A stretch of DNA of 64,000 nucleotides from contig OY820613.1 of assembly GCA_963681975.1 (NCBI GenBank), forward strand, positions 558,001 through 622,000. The letters run 5' to 3'. Shown here piece by piece: positions 53,651-62,590 of the stretch. The position numbers and the translations under genes were made by a program. The notes under the pieces are model-generated. The model saw only the letters and a program-made list of their open reading frames with translations. It was not told the origin of the DNA and ran no database searches. Origin of the DNA: JANELJ01 sp024511395 (GTDB lineage Bacteria > Pseudomonadota > Gammaproteobacteria > GRL18). Every line of letters begins with the position of its first letter. The stretch's first letter is position 1.

Positions 53651-53977
53651 TCAGCGTTGAACGCTGCTCTTCAACATCAACCGTTTAATCTGCTCCCCCT
53701 TAACCAGATGCTGCTCAATAATATCATCCAGATCTTCCTCATCCACATAGGTATACCAGGTTTCTTCCGGATAGATGACGATAACTGGGCCTTCGTTGCA
53801 GCGACCGAGGCAGCCGGCGCTGTTGATTCTTAGCTGGCCTTCGCCATGAATACCCAGTTCCTTGCAGCGGTTTTTGACGTATTTGCGCATTTGGCGGGCA
53901 TTAAAACGCTGGCAGCAGGCGGAGCCATCTTCACGGTCATTAGTGCAAAAGAATACGTGTTTGGAGTAATAGGACAT
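53651..53977 (-). CDS. Thioredoxin-like [2Fe-2S] ferredoxin
   Basis: 108-aa protein. KHVFFCTNDREDGSACCQR and INSAGCLGRCNEGPVIVIYPE give the C-x(8-12)-C and C-x3-C cluster ligands of the thioredoxin-like 2Fe-2S family (related to the NuoE C-terminal fold). The function of stand-alone members is not settled. It is divergent from the Fe-S protein gene at 54069 with a ~90-bp shared promoter region. Confidence 0.92.
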   Translation of the reverse strand: MSYYSKHVFFCTNDREDGSACCQRFNARQMRKYVKNRCKELGIHGEGQLRINSAGCLGRCNEGPVIVIYPEETWYTYVDEEDLDDIIEQHLVKGEQIKRLMLKSSVQR

Positions 53978-54068
53978 TTTGATCAGGTTTTAGGTTTAGA
54001 TTTTAAAGGCTGTTATAATAGCAGACTTTTAGACAGATTTTTGCTAATTATTTAAGCGGATTTTATTT

Positions 54069-55229
54069 TTGACTGTTCAGAAAACCATTTCTCAGCTGGC
54101 TAATCAGTGTGTGCTGTGTGGATTATGTCTGCCGCATTGTCCTACTTATCAGGTGTTTCATACGGAAAATGAGTCTCCAAGAGGACGGATATCGCTGTTT
54201 AAAGCGCTGGCGGATGGTGATTTAAGCTTAACAGACGAGTTGTTTGAATCTCTGGATCATTGTTTGGGCTGTCGTGCCTGTGAGAATATGTGTCCTTCTG
54301 AAGTGGATTATTCAAAAATCAGTGATTTAAGCCGGCAGCAGTTAGTACAGTCTATCCAGACTCAGCAGTCTGTTAAACAGAAAATTACTGAAACCCTCTT
54401 GCAGAACGCTCCTCTGCGCTCACTGGCCCGGCTGTCTAACCGGCTTACGGGGCAAAGTTCGCTGGAGCAGTACTACCCTGTTGATAATGCATTTGGGAAG
54501 GTTGCATTGTTTACTGGCTGTACCGGCGAGTTGTTTGAAACTCAGACGCTGCTGGATGGGATCCGGCTATTAAATGCCTGCGGTTATGAGGTGGTGGTAC
54601 CTGAAAATCAGCACTGCTGTGGTGCTATTAAGCGCCGTCAGGGGGATCTGGACGGTATGTATGAACAGATCCATGATAATATTGAATGCTTTAAACCTTA
54701 TCTTAAAGATTGTCAGGCTATTATCAGCTTAAATAATCACTGTTCCGGACAACTGAAAGAATATGTCCATTTAATGATTGGTTCTGACAGCCAGGCTATG
54801 ACTGAGCATAGTTTTGATATTATTGCTTTTCTGGCTCAGGTCTTCGAACAGCACAGCCCTGACTTTTTACCGCTTGAGCAGGAAGTTATACTACATACTT
54901 CCTGTAGCCTGAAAAATGTACTACATGAAGCTCCACTGCTGGAAAGGGTTCTGGATACTATTCCCGAATTGAAAATAAACAAACTGGATGCAAAGATATG
55001 CTGTGGCACAGCTGGTAGCTACCGGCTGAGTTATCCAGATATTGCCGGACAGCTGCTGGATAATAAATTACAGAAGATTATGGGATATAATAAAAGTAAG
55101 ATACTGGTTTCTTCCAATCTGGGTTGTTCTCTGCATTATAGGCAGGGCTTGAAAAAACAGGGGCTGGATATTGAGGTGGTGCATCCGGTGGGGTTACTGG
55201 CGAGGCAGTTGAGGAACGTTGAGTTTTGA
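54069..55229 (+). CDS. Fe-S oxidoreductase of the GlcF/HdrD (CCG-domain) family
   Basis: 386-aa protein with two N-terminal [4Fe-4S] motifs (CVLCGLCLPHCP and CLGCRACENMCP) and two CCG domains (HCCGAIKRRQG and ICCGTAGSY with upstream Cys). This is the layout of the glycolate oxidase iron-sulfur subunit GlcF and of HdrD-like proteins. No flavoprotein partner (GlcD) is adjacent, so the substrate is open. The start is a TTG at 54069, needed to retain the first cluster, as no ATG lies between it and Cys14. Confidence 0.88.
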   Translation: MTVQKTISQLANQCVLCGLCLPHCPTYQVFHTENESPRGRISLFKALADGDLSLTDELFESLDHCLGCRACENMCPSEVDYSKISDLSRQQLVQSIQTQQSVKQKITETLLQNAPLRSLARLSNRLTGQSSLEQYYPVDNAFGKVALFTGCTGELFETQTLLDGIRLLNACGYEVVVPENQHCCGAIKRRQGDLDGMYEQIHDNIECFKPYLKDCQAIISLNNHCSGQLKEYVHLMIGSDSQAMTEHSFDIIAFLAQVFEQHSPDFLPLEQEVILHTSCSLKNVLHEAPLLERVLDTIPELKINKLDAKICCGTAGSYRLSYPDIAGQLLDNKLQKIMGYNKSKILVSSNLGCSLHYRQGLKKQGLDIEVVHPVGLLARQLRNVEF

Positions 55230-55297
55230 GCATTCAGAAAGAGCTTAGAGTGTTAAGAAAGAGCATAAGTTTTTGTAGAGTTTTGTAAAGGGTTTGT

Positions 55298-55954
55298 ATG
55301 ACTTTTGAACAACATAAGCGGCAGTTTTCGGGGCTGGATCAGTTTTTGATTAATATTGATACTGGGGTGCGGACTTTGTTTGGGACACCGGAGGTGACGG
55401 AACGGGTTAATCCGGCGGACAGTCAGCCTGAGGGTGAGCTGGGTGAGGAGGATCGTAAGCTGGCGGGCAGGCTGATGCGTATTAACCATGCCGGTGAGGT
55501 CTCGGCACAGGGGTTGTATCAGGGGCAGGCGCTGACGGCTGAGCTGCCGGAGATTCGGGAGCAGATGCAGCGGGCGGCTCAGGAGGAGAATGATCATCTG
55601 GACTGGTGTGAATCCCGTTGTCAGGAGCTGGGAACTCATGTTAACCTGTTGAATCCTTTATGGTATCTGGGTTCGTTAACTATCGGTGCCATTGCCGGTA
55701 AGGCCGGGGATAAGTGGAGTCTGGGATTTGTGGCGGAAACGGAACATCAGGTGGTGCGCCATCTGGATGAACATTTACAGCAGTTATCTCCAGAGGATCA
55801 TAAAAGTCGGGCCATTCTGGAGCAGATGAAAATTGATGAACTGCACCATGCCACCATTGCTGAGGGTGCAGGCAGTGCAAATTTACCGGCAGCAGTTAAG
55901 ATGGCGATGAAACTGACTTCTAAAGTTATGACTAAGGGAGCTTATTACCTCTAG
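55298..55954 (+). CDS. coq7: Demethoxyubiquinone hydroxylase Coq7
   Basis: 218-aa di-iron monooxygenase. Carboxylate/His ligands lie in RINHAGEVSAQ, EENDHLDWC, ETEHQVVRHLDEH and IDELHHATIAE, the paired ExxH pattern of Coq7. It adds the C6 hydroxyl in ubiquinone synthesis using O2, implying aerobic respiration. ATG 55298 is the start; the gene follows the Fe-S protein by ~70 bp. Confidence 0.95.
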   Translation: MTFEQHKRQFSGLDQFLINIDTGVRTLFGTPEVTERVNPADSQPEGELGEEDRKLAGRLMRINHAGEVSAQGLYQGQALTAELPEIREQMQRAAQEENDHLDWCESRCQELGTHVNLLNPLWYLGSLTIGAIAGKAGDKWSLGFVAETEHQVVRHLDEHLQQLSPEDHKSRAILEQMKIDELHHATIAEGAGSANLPAAVKMAMKLTSKVMTKGAYYL

Positions 55955-55959
55955 CGAGT

Positions 55960-56698
55960 ATGCTGTACTTAGATAAATAAATCGACAAAAGGTCGGGGCT
56001 GTTGCAGAATTGACGCATTCTGAATTTTCTGAAACGTATTGTGACTGTTTTTCCCGTGCCTGTTCTGACAATTCCACCCTTGCCTAGGTCTCCATACGTG
56101 AGGCTTCAAAGGCTACTGATTGATCCTGGGCTGAAGGGTAAGCAGGAACGGTTGTGGCACGGCGGATCTGTTGTGCTTTTCTGAGATTGGCCTGAGGATC
56201 GTCAGAGGCTCTGGAGGTATCAATATTAACCTCCCTTCCTACGGCATAGCGTTTACCATCGGGCCCGGTTTCATAGTCAAAACTGGCGCCGCCCCGGGCA
56301 AGACCACCGGCAGCGGATAAGTGGGCCTGTTCATGGGTTTTGACTTCGGTATCACGACGTTTAAGTTCTTCTACCTGCTGCTGTTCCTGTTCGGTAAGTT
56401 CTTTTTCTGTATTTTTGTTGCTGGTTGCTGAGTTGTTATCAGTTACCGGAGATCTCTCTTCCTTAACTTCCTGTGCTGTTGTTTCTCTGGCTTTATTCTC
56501 TGCATCAGTATCAGACCTGGCTGAGTTTTGAGCATAGACAAGCCCTTGCTGTGACAGACTGATTCTGTCAGCATTATTATTGCCGCGCCCGGCCTAGCTG
56601 AAGCTATTATTTAACGGTGGCGGTGTTGGCTGGTTAAAATAACTAAATGCATTTAGTGCGGCCGAAGCAGTTGTTTGAGTTAAGGACAATGCTTGCAT
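55960..56698 (-). pseudogene. SprA-family putative metalloprotease, two nonsense codons
   Basis: Frame from ATG (complement of 56696-56698): MQALSLTQTTASAALNAF..., in-frame TAG at 56594-56596, then GRGNNNADRISLSQQG, a Glu/Gln-rich linker and the domain core RRDTEVKTHEQAHLSAAGGLARGGASFDYETGPDGKRYAVGGEV-like stretch (here AVGREVNID). A second TAG at 56084-56086 follows ASRMET, before ARVELS. HEQAH is the putative zinc HExxH-like site of this family. Both TAG are one change from CAG. The true 3' end is uncertain. Confidence 0.82.
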
Positions 56699-56830
56699 AA
56701 CTGCTTTTTATGAGTTTGTTTTGAAGTGCGTATTCTGCTGATGGTGAACACCAATTCTGATCCATCATGAACACCCATTCTGTTCTATCGTGAACACCCA
56801 ACCCTGCCCACACATTGGCGTACAGTCTTT

Positions 56831-57586
56831 TTACCCTAAGTGTTCACCATCCGTCAATGATGAGCGTGTTTTTCGCATCGATTCACCTTTTAATTTAAGT
56901 CGGTGGGCATTGTGCATAAGCCGATCTAAAATGGCATCGGCAATCGTATTGTCACCGATAGACTGATGCCACTGATCAGTGGGTAACTGACTGAGCATAA
57001 TGGTTGATGCATGTCCATGGCGATCATCCATCAATTCCATTAAGTCATTGCGCTGTACCGCTTTTAACAGTTCCAGTCCCCAGTCATCAATGATCAGCAG
57101 CTCTGTTTTGGCCAGAGACTGAAGTGTTTTGAGGTAAGTACCGTCTGCTTTGCTCCGGGTAAGCATCATTAATAACCGGGACAACCGGTAATATTTAACA
57201 CTATGACCTTTCATACACGCCGTATGCCCCGGTGCACAGGCAATAAAGGTTTTACCACTGCCACAGGGGCCAGTGATCAGAATGTTCTGAGCTTTGTTTA
57301 ACCAGTCACATTGCAGAAGTGAAGCCATGACAGATTGCTGTAAACCTCCGGGATGCAGATAATCAATATCCTGGGCATGTGCAGCCAGTTTAAAGCGGGC
57401 GGCTTTAATCAGCCGCTTTTGCTTTCTCTGCTCTCTTTCCCGGGCTTCGGTGTCGGCCAGTAATTGTATTCGCTGCTCAAAGGACAGGCCTTCATAGGTG
57501 CCCGGCTGCTCAATCTGGCTAAGCAGGGCATCGGCCATGCCGGTGAGTTTTAATTGTCGAAGTTGGGTAATGGTTTGTTCTAACAT
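56831..57586 (-). CDS. istB: IstB, IS21 ATP-binding helper
   Basis: 251-aa AAA+ ATPase: Walker A GPCGSGKTF, Walker B LLIIDDWG, sensor-type DRHGHASTIMLSQLP. It forms an oligomer on target DNA and stimulates IstA. It begins 15 bp behind the istA stop. The C-terminal ~30 residues missing in the copy at 5280 are present. Confidence 0.95.
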   Translation of the reverse strand: MLEQTITQLRQLKLTGMADALLSQIEQPGTYEGLSFEQRIQLLADTEAREREQRKQKRLIKAARFKLAAHAQDIDYLHPGGLQQSVMASLLQCDWLNKAQNILITGPCGSGKTFIACAPGHTACMKGHSVKYYRLSRLLMMLTRSKADGTYLKTLQSLAKTELLIIDDWGLELLKAVQRNDLMELMDDRHGHASTIMLSQLPTDQWHQSIGDNTIADAILDRLMHNAHRLKLKGESMRKTRSSLTDGEHLG

Positions 57587-57601
57587 GCTGATACTCCCTG
57601 G

Positions 57602-59158
57602 TTAGTGATAGCTTTTGGGGCCACGAATGTTCTCATGAGACTGTGGTAATGAAGAAGGTTCTTTCTGTTCAAAGAAGTCAGGCTGTAACTTATCCTGATT
57701 GCTGAGCAATATAGACTTAATGTGCTTCAGCCGGTTGAGATTTTTATGATTGGCAATCTGGCAGGCCTTATTTAAACGCTCATTAGGATATTGTCGGGAC
57801 AGATTGAGTAAGCCCGGGCAAACCCGGTAAGCCTGCTCTTCATGCTGCTTTTGTTTCAACTGGCTTTTAACCCGGATAAGCACTTCATCACCAATATCCT
57901 TAGCCCAGTTCATTAATCGCCCTGGTGTCCATTGATGGTGTTTCTTATGGCGCTCTGGCATATGGGCCGGTACGGTGGTGGTACCAGAATGGTATTGTCT
58001 GGCATGCTGACAGATGCACCGGTTATGAAAGTACATCTCTATTAAGAATGCTTTGGCATGCACTTCCGGTTTTTCACCCACCAGATGATGAGGTACTGAA
58101 TACAGGTGTCCGTCAAACTGAATATGGTAATCCACATTGACTTTGACGGTTTTGATTTCAGTAAACTCAAACGCCTGTTTGGGCAGTGGCAGCAGTGCCG
58201 GTTTATCCAGCAAGTCAAACCACTGTTGCCGGGTGCCTTTAAGCTGCTTAAAGGGTTTGTTGTTGACCTCTTCAAGCAGGCCATGGATCTGCTGATTGAG
58301 CTCTGTCAGTGAGAAGAACGTTTGATGACGTAAACGAGCCAGGATCCAGCGTTCTATAATCTGCACACCCACTTCAGCTTTGGCTTTATCCTGAGGCTTT
58401 CGGGGTCTGGCAGGAACGAAGGCTGTACCATAATGAGCCGCCATCTGCTGGTAAGACATATTAATATCCGGATCGTACCGACAGGCCCGGGTGGTACTGC
58501 TTTTAAGATTATCAGGAATTAACAGTACGGGAACCCCTTTTATAAATTCAAAGGTTCTTACATGACTGCCGATCCAGTCCGGCAGGCGTTGGCTCCAGGT
58601 AGCTTCTGCATAGGTGTAATTGGAAGCACCTAATACGGCAACAAAAATCCGGGCAAACTGAATTTCACCAGTGTCCTGCTGAACAACAGGAACGGTTTGA
58701 CCGGCATAATCAACAAAGAGTTTTTCTCCCGCCTTATGATGCTGACGCATGGAGCGTTTCTGTTTCTTTTGCCATTGCTGGTACAGCATGCAGTACTGTG
58801 GATAGCTGTAACAGCGGTTTGGGTATTGTTGTGTGTATTCTTCCCAAAGCAGGAGCCTGGTCATTCCTTTGCGTTTGAGTTCCCGATAGACCTCTGACCA
58901 GTCAGGGAGCTGGAATGCGCTGGAAACCCGGGTATCGGCCTGGGGGTAAAACCGACTGGCCAGTTGTTGATCGTCCAGTTGTTCAATGGCGGGCCAGTCC
59001 AGATCAAGAGCCTCTGCTTTACTGCAGATTTTTTGTACGGCACCCAGGCTTAATCGCAGGCTGGTTTTTATCTGGCGCAGGCTGAGTTTGGCTTGCAGTC
59101 TGAGTCTTAATATTGTTCGTAATTGTCGCATTGATAGTCTCTTTGTTGGCATAACCAT
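57602..59158 (-). CDS. istA: IstA, IS21 transposase
   Basis: 518-aa transposase: N-terminal HTH (LSLRQIKTSLRLSLGAVQKICSKAE), an rve integrase core with FVDYAGQTVPV (first Asp), VLLIPDNLKS (second Asp) and QDKAKAEVGVQIIERWILARL (Glu), then a C-terminal beta domain VDYHIQFDGHLYSVPHHLVG. The gene may start MV or at the third codon Met, as in the copy at 4618. Confidence 0.95.
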   Translation of the reverse strand: MVMPTKRLSMRQLRTILRLRLQAKLSLRQIKTSLRLSLGAVQKICSKAEALDLDWPAIEQLDDQQLASRFYPQADTRVSSAFQLPDWSEVYRELKRKGMTRLLLWEEYTQQYPNRCYSYPQYCMLYQQWQKKQKRSMRQHHKAGEKLFVDYAGQTVPVVQQDTGEIQFARIFVAVLGASNYTYAEATWSQRLPDWIGSHVRTFEFIKGVPVLLIPDNLKSSTTRACRYDPDINMSYQQMAAHYGTAFVPARPRKPQDKAKAEVGVQIIERWILARLRHQTFFSLTELNQQIHGLLEEVNNKPFKQLKGTRQQWFDLLDKPALLPLPKQAFEFTEIKTVKVNVDYHIQFDGHLYSVPHHLVGEKPEVHAKAFLIEMYFHNRCICQHARQYHSGTTTVPAHMPERHKKHHQWTPGRLMNWAKDIGDEVLIRVKSQLKQKQHEEQAYRVCPGLLNLSRQYPNERLNKACQIANHKNLNRLKHIKSILLSNQDKLQPDFFEQKEPSSLPQSHENIRGPKSYH

Positions 59159-59531
59159 TCCCCAATAAAAATCAGGGAGGTTAGCAGTTATTGAATATCA
59201 ATGTGTGGGAAAGGATTCTGAACCATCGTGAACACTGATTCTGGAAAAACAGTAAAAGTGTTCACGATGAGATCAGAATCGGTGTTCACGATAGAACAGA
59301 ATGGGTGTTCATGATGGTTCAGAAACAGTGTTCACGATAAATCAGAATCAGTGTTCATGATCGGCCAGAATATGCATGAAGTACATAGTTTTAATTTATA
59401 CTGCCTCATAGTGATTGGCGGCCGGCATTCTATAAACTTTAGAAATTTTTCTAAAAAATTGTAAATGGGAATAGTACTTTATTTCTGTTAGAATATGGTA
59501 GTTTAATGATTTTACAACCAAAAGATTTTTT

Positions 59532-60047
59532 ATGAAAAGACAAAGTTCGTTTAACTGGGAAGAATTACTGCAGTGCGGTTGTGGCGAAATGTTCGGGCCG
59601 GGCAATGCTCAACTGCCCCTGCCGAATATGTTAATGATTGACCGTATTATTGAAATTAATGAAGACGGTGGTGCACACGGCAAAGGTGAAATTATTGCCG
59701 AGTTGGATATTAATCCTGATCTATGGTTTTTTGAATGCCATTTTAAGGGCGATCCCGTTATGCCCGGCTGTCTGGGTCTTGATGCCGTCTGGCAGCTGAT
59801 CGGATTTTATCTTGGCTGGCTGGGCAGCCCCGGCCGTGGTCGGGCACTGGGTGTAGGCGAAGTCAAATTTACCGGTCAGGTATTACCTACTGCTAAAAAA
59901 GTGACCTATAAAATTGATTTAAAACGCGTGATCACCCGACGTCTGGTAATGGGGATTGGCGATGCGACAATGTCAGTGGATGGTAAGGAAATTTATACCA
60001 TGAAGGATCTGCGGGTTGGGTTGTTTACTTCTACGGAGAATTTTTAG
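59532..60047 (+). CDS. fabA: 3-hydroxydecanoyl-ACP dehydratase/isomerase
   Basis: 171-aa FabA with catalytic His70 (FECHFKGDPVMPG) and Asp84 (GLDAVWQL), the same positions as in E. coli. It dehydrates 3-hydroxydecanoyl-ACP and isomerises to cis-3-decenoyl-ACP, starting unsaturated fatty acid synthesis. Intact, ATG 59532. fabB is not adjacent; ISa copy 8 lies ~110 bp downstream. Confidence 0.97.
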   Translation: MKRQSSFNWEELLQCGCGEMFGPGNAQLPLPNMLMIDRIIEINEDGGAHGKGEIIAELDINPDLWFFECHFKGDPVMPGCLGLDAVWQLIGFYLGWLGSPGRGRALGVGEVKFTGQVLPTAKKVTYKIDLKRVITRRLVMGIGDATMSVDGKEIYTMKDLRVGLFTSTENF

Positions 60048-60158
60048 AGAGCGGAGCGTTGGTAAGTATTCAATCCAAACCGTTTTTCCATGAAATGAAG
60101 TGTTAAAATAAATTATTCTGAACCTCCCATTTACGTCCTCAAGAGGTTCTATTATTTA

Positions 60159-61656
60159 GTCCGACCTGAATAAATCATAACACATTGATTTGCAAGGAAA
60201 TATTGGCGAATTATGGGTGTTAAATTTGCAGGTTTTTGGTAAAATAAGCCTTATTACCTTGCAAATCTCCAGACCAAAATGAAGCCAGAGAAACAGCCAA
60301 AAATACCTCAGGAAGACCTGTTCAGGATGCGCCTTGAAAACATGCTGGACATAAACCATGAGTTGATTAAGTTATCAAAACACATAGATTGGGAAAGTCC
60401 TGATAAAGAATGGGGCGCTTTGTTTGTATCCACTAAAGGTGCTCCTGCCATACGCACTCGTTTGATTGCAGGATTGCATTACCTGAAACACCTGCATGAT
60501 TTATCAGATGAACAGGTAGTAAAAGGCTGGACAGAAAATCCGTACTGGCAGTATTTCTGTGGAGAAGAATACTTTCAGCATAAGATGCCCATACACCCTG
60601 TGACCATGACCAAATGGCGTAACCGGCCGGGTAAATCAGGCAGTGAAAAATTACTGATTGAAACCATTAAAGCCGGACTAAAGAGTAAAACTATCAAGCC
60701 AGGCAGTTTAAAGAAAGTCACGGTAGATACTACCGTACAGGAAAAGAACATCGCTTTTCCAACCGATTCAAAGCTCCTGAACAAAGTCAGAGAAAACCTG
60801 GTTAAACTGTCCAAAGAGCACGGTATTAAACTGCGCCAGAACTATAATCGGGTTGGGCCGCAATATGTACTAATGGCCAGTCGTTATGCTCATGCAAAAC
60901 AGTTTAAACGCATGAAGAAAATGAACAATAAACTGAAATCCCGTTTAGGTCGTGTTAAACGGGATATTGAACGACAACTGCCCAACTATTCTGTTGATAT
61001 TCAGTCTCTGTTTGAAGTAGCTCTAAAACAGGCTCAGAAACTGATTGAGCAGGAGCAGCACAGTAAGAACAAGCTTTACAGTTTACATGCTCCTGAAGTC
61101 GAGTGTATCAGTAAAGGCAAAGCTCATAAGCCTTATGAATTTGGTGTTAAAGCCAGTATCGCGGTAACCAACAAGGAAGGCTTTGTTATTGGTGCTCAAA
61201 GCTGTCCGGGCAATCCTTATGATGGACATACCTTGCTGCCACAACTGGAACAGATAAAACAGTTTACAGCCGTACAACCGGAACAATGCTTTGTTGACCG
61301 GGGTTATCGTGGACATGAGGTAAAAGATACGAAAGTTTTTATCTCAGGTCAGAAGCGAGGCGTTACCCGAAGTATTAAAAAGGCATTAAAACGGCGCAGT
61401 GCGATTGAGCCTGAAATCGGTCATATGAAAAACGATGGCCGTTTAGATCGCTGCTACCTCAAAGGTGCAGTCGGTGATGCCATTAATGTGGTTATGGTAG
61501 CCGCTGGACATAACTTAAGAAAGAACCTCAATAAGCTCCGGCTTTTGTGGCTCAAAATTATTTCCGGTTTGATGGGATATTTTATCAAACCAGAACAATC
61601 AGCTGCTTTAAACCTGGCTTGATGTCAGGCTTAAAACGGTATTATTCAGGTTGAAC
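60159..61656 (+). mobile_element. ISa copy 8 (1498 bp)
   Basis: Both ends present with perfect TATTTA duplication (60153-60158 and 61657-61662). Confidence 0.95.
60279..61622 (+). CDS. IS5-like transposase (ISa copy 8)
   Basis: Intact 447-aa transposase. It shares the C-terminal variant GYFIKPEQ with copy 3 but the PEQCFVD variant with copies 2, 4 and 7, and has a private LRKNLNK change. Confidence 0.9.
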   Translation: MKPEKQPKIPQEDLFRMRLENMLDINHELIKLSKHIDWESPDKEWGALFVSTKGAPAIRTRLIAGLHYLKHLHDLSDEQVVKGWTENPYWQYFCGEEYFQHKMPIHPVTMTKWRNRPGKSGSEKLLIETIKAGLKSKTIKPGSLKKVTVDTTVQEKNIAFPTDSKLLNKVRENLVKLSKEHGIKLRQNYNRVGPQYVLMASRYAHAKQFKRMKKMNNKLKSRLGRVKRDIERQLPNYSVDIQSLFEVALKQAQKLIEQEQHSKNKLYSLHAPEVECISKGKAHKPYEFGVKASIAVTNKEGFVIGAQSCPGNPYDGHTLLPQLEQIKQFTAVQPEQCFVDRGYRGHEVKDTKVFISGQKRGVTRSIKKALKRRSAIEPEIGHMKNDGRLDRCYLKGAVGDAINVVMVAAGHNLRKNLNKLRLLWLKIISGLMGYFIKPEQSAALNLA

Positions 61657-61662
61657 TATTTA

Positions 61663-62063
61663 AACAAAAACAGTCCATCACTAGCTCCAATTCTGGCAGA
61701 CGCATAAACCGTTGCAGAAAAAAACAATGCCAGACTCATAAAAATCTTATTGTTAATTTACTGTACTTCATATTCAACAAGAGCTCCCCACGTTTAATAA
61801 AGCAGTGACGACGGATGGAGTCCTGGCACGACTGCTGAGGTAATTGCGCACTACCCTAGAGCATTGGGACGCAGCTTCCATCCCAATTGTTCAATAAAGG
61901 AATCCATCACTGTCGGTCGGTTATGGATACAGGTGCAGGACACCCCTGACATAGTCAATCAGTGGTTCGAGCAGTACATCCCCTGGAGCAATCGCATGAT
62001 TCTCAATGTTGCCCTAGCTATCGATCTGCAGTAACCAGTATCGGATTAGAGGGAAAACCATGA
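61663..62063. other. Degraded intergenic stretch
   Basis: About 400 bp without a supportable gene. Short open pieces (for example LWIQVQDTPDIVNQWFEQYIPWSN around 61925-62000) suggest gene debris but were not identified. Confidence 0.5.
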
Positions 62064-62327
62064 TTCCGTACTACGGACTGGGTGTGTGAAATTGTTTCGC
62101 CGGGGCATATATCGAAGGATAGCGTTAAAATTCTTAACCTTCTTATGGATAATCGGGTACCTTATTACTGGATTGTCGATCCGGAAGAAAAGTCCTTAAC
62201 GGTTTATCAGTTTGTTAAGGATGGTTATAAGGTGATTGTATCCATTCAGGAGCAATCTAAAGTCAGGCTTCAACCTTTTCCAGAAATTGAATTTGATTTG
62301 GCTTATATTTTTGGTGAAACGGAATAA
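62064..62327 (+). pseudogene. Uma2-family (DUF820) endonuclease-like, C-terminal remnant
   Basis: Frame reads TTDWVCEIVSPGHISKDSVKIL, VPYYWIVDPEEKSLTVYQFV, the PD-(D/E)XK-like core of Uma2 proteins, and ends EFDLAYIFGETE. TGA precedes at 62061 and the N-terminal half is missing, so only the C-terminal ~87 residues remain. Confidence 0.75.
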
Positions 62328-62357
62328 AAATCAAAGCCCGATATAATTCAGCACGCA

Positions 62358-62561
62358 TCAATGAAAATTTATATCTCCATCTGATAAATCTTCATGATTT
62401 TTAATTTCCACTGGCTCTCCTTTAATCCGATGCTCTTCACTGGCCCAAGCTCCCAGGTCAATTAATTTACAACGCTCACAGCAAAAAGGACTCCAGGGTT
62501 TAGACTGATAGTAATCATGCTCCCTGGAACAGGTCGGACACTTTATCAATAATTCTTTCAT
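62358..62561 (-). CDS. yacG: DNA gyrase inhibitor/zinc-binding protein YacG
   Basis: 67-aa zinc-ribbon protein. CPTCSREHDYYQSKPWSPFCCERCKLIDLGAWASEEHRI has the four Cys ligands (C-x2-C, then C-x3-C) and the YacG signature RCKLIDLGxWA. The frame opens 14 codons earlier, but the inner ATG (complement of 62559-62561) matches the family start. It sits ~30 bp after zapD. Confidence 0.93.
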   Translation of the reverse strand: MKELLIKCPTCSREHDYYQSKPWSPFCCERCKLIDLGAWASEEHRIKGEPVEIKNHEDLSDGDINFH

Positions 62562-62590
62562 GCTTTCACCTAAAACCTCTAACCTGCTCT

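Larger units (their letters stand above)
56727..59376 (-). mobile_element. Intact IS21-family element (2650 bp)
   Basis: Ends TGCGTATTCTG and, inverted, TGCATATTCTG; 5-bp duplication TGAAG (56722-56726 and 59377-59381). Multiple internal terminal repeats of GTGAACAC type: three at the left, five at the right (59244-59362). istA and istB are both open. Confidence 0.94.

Noticed and set aside
2656..56698. Possible TAG recoding, because several pseudogenes have TAG where Gln is likely
   Set aside because: Intact essential genes (secD, tgt, galU, aprA) have no internal TAG; aprA, secF and coq7 end with TAG; other pseudogenes carry TAA or TGA. Nonsense mutation explains it.
59220..59376. Regularly spaced GTGTTCAYGAT repeats as a CRISPR or iteron origin
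   Set aside because: They are the terminal repeats of the IS21 element and recur at its other end and in the second copy.
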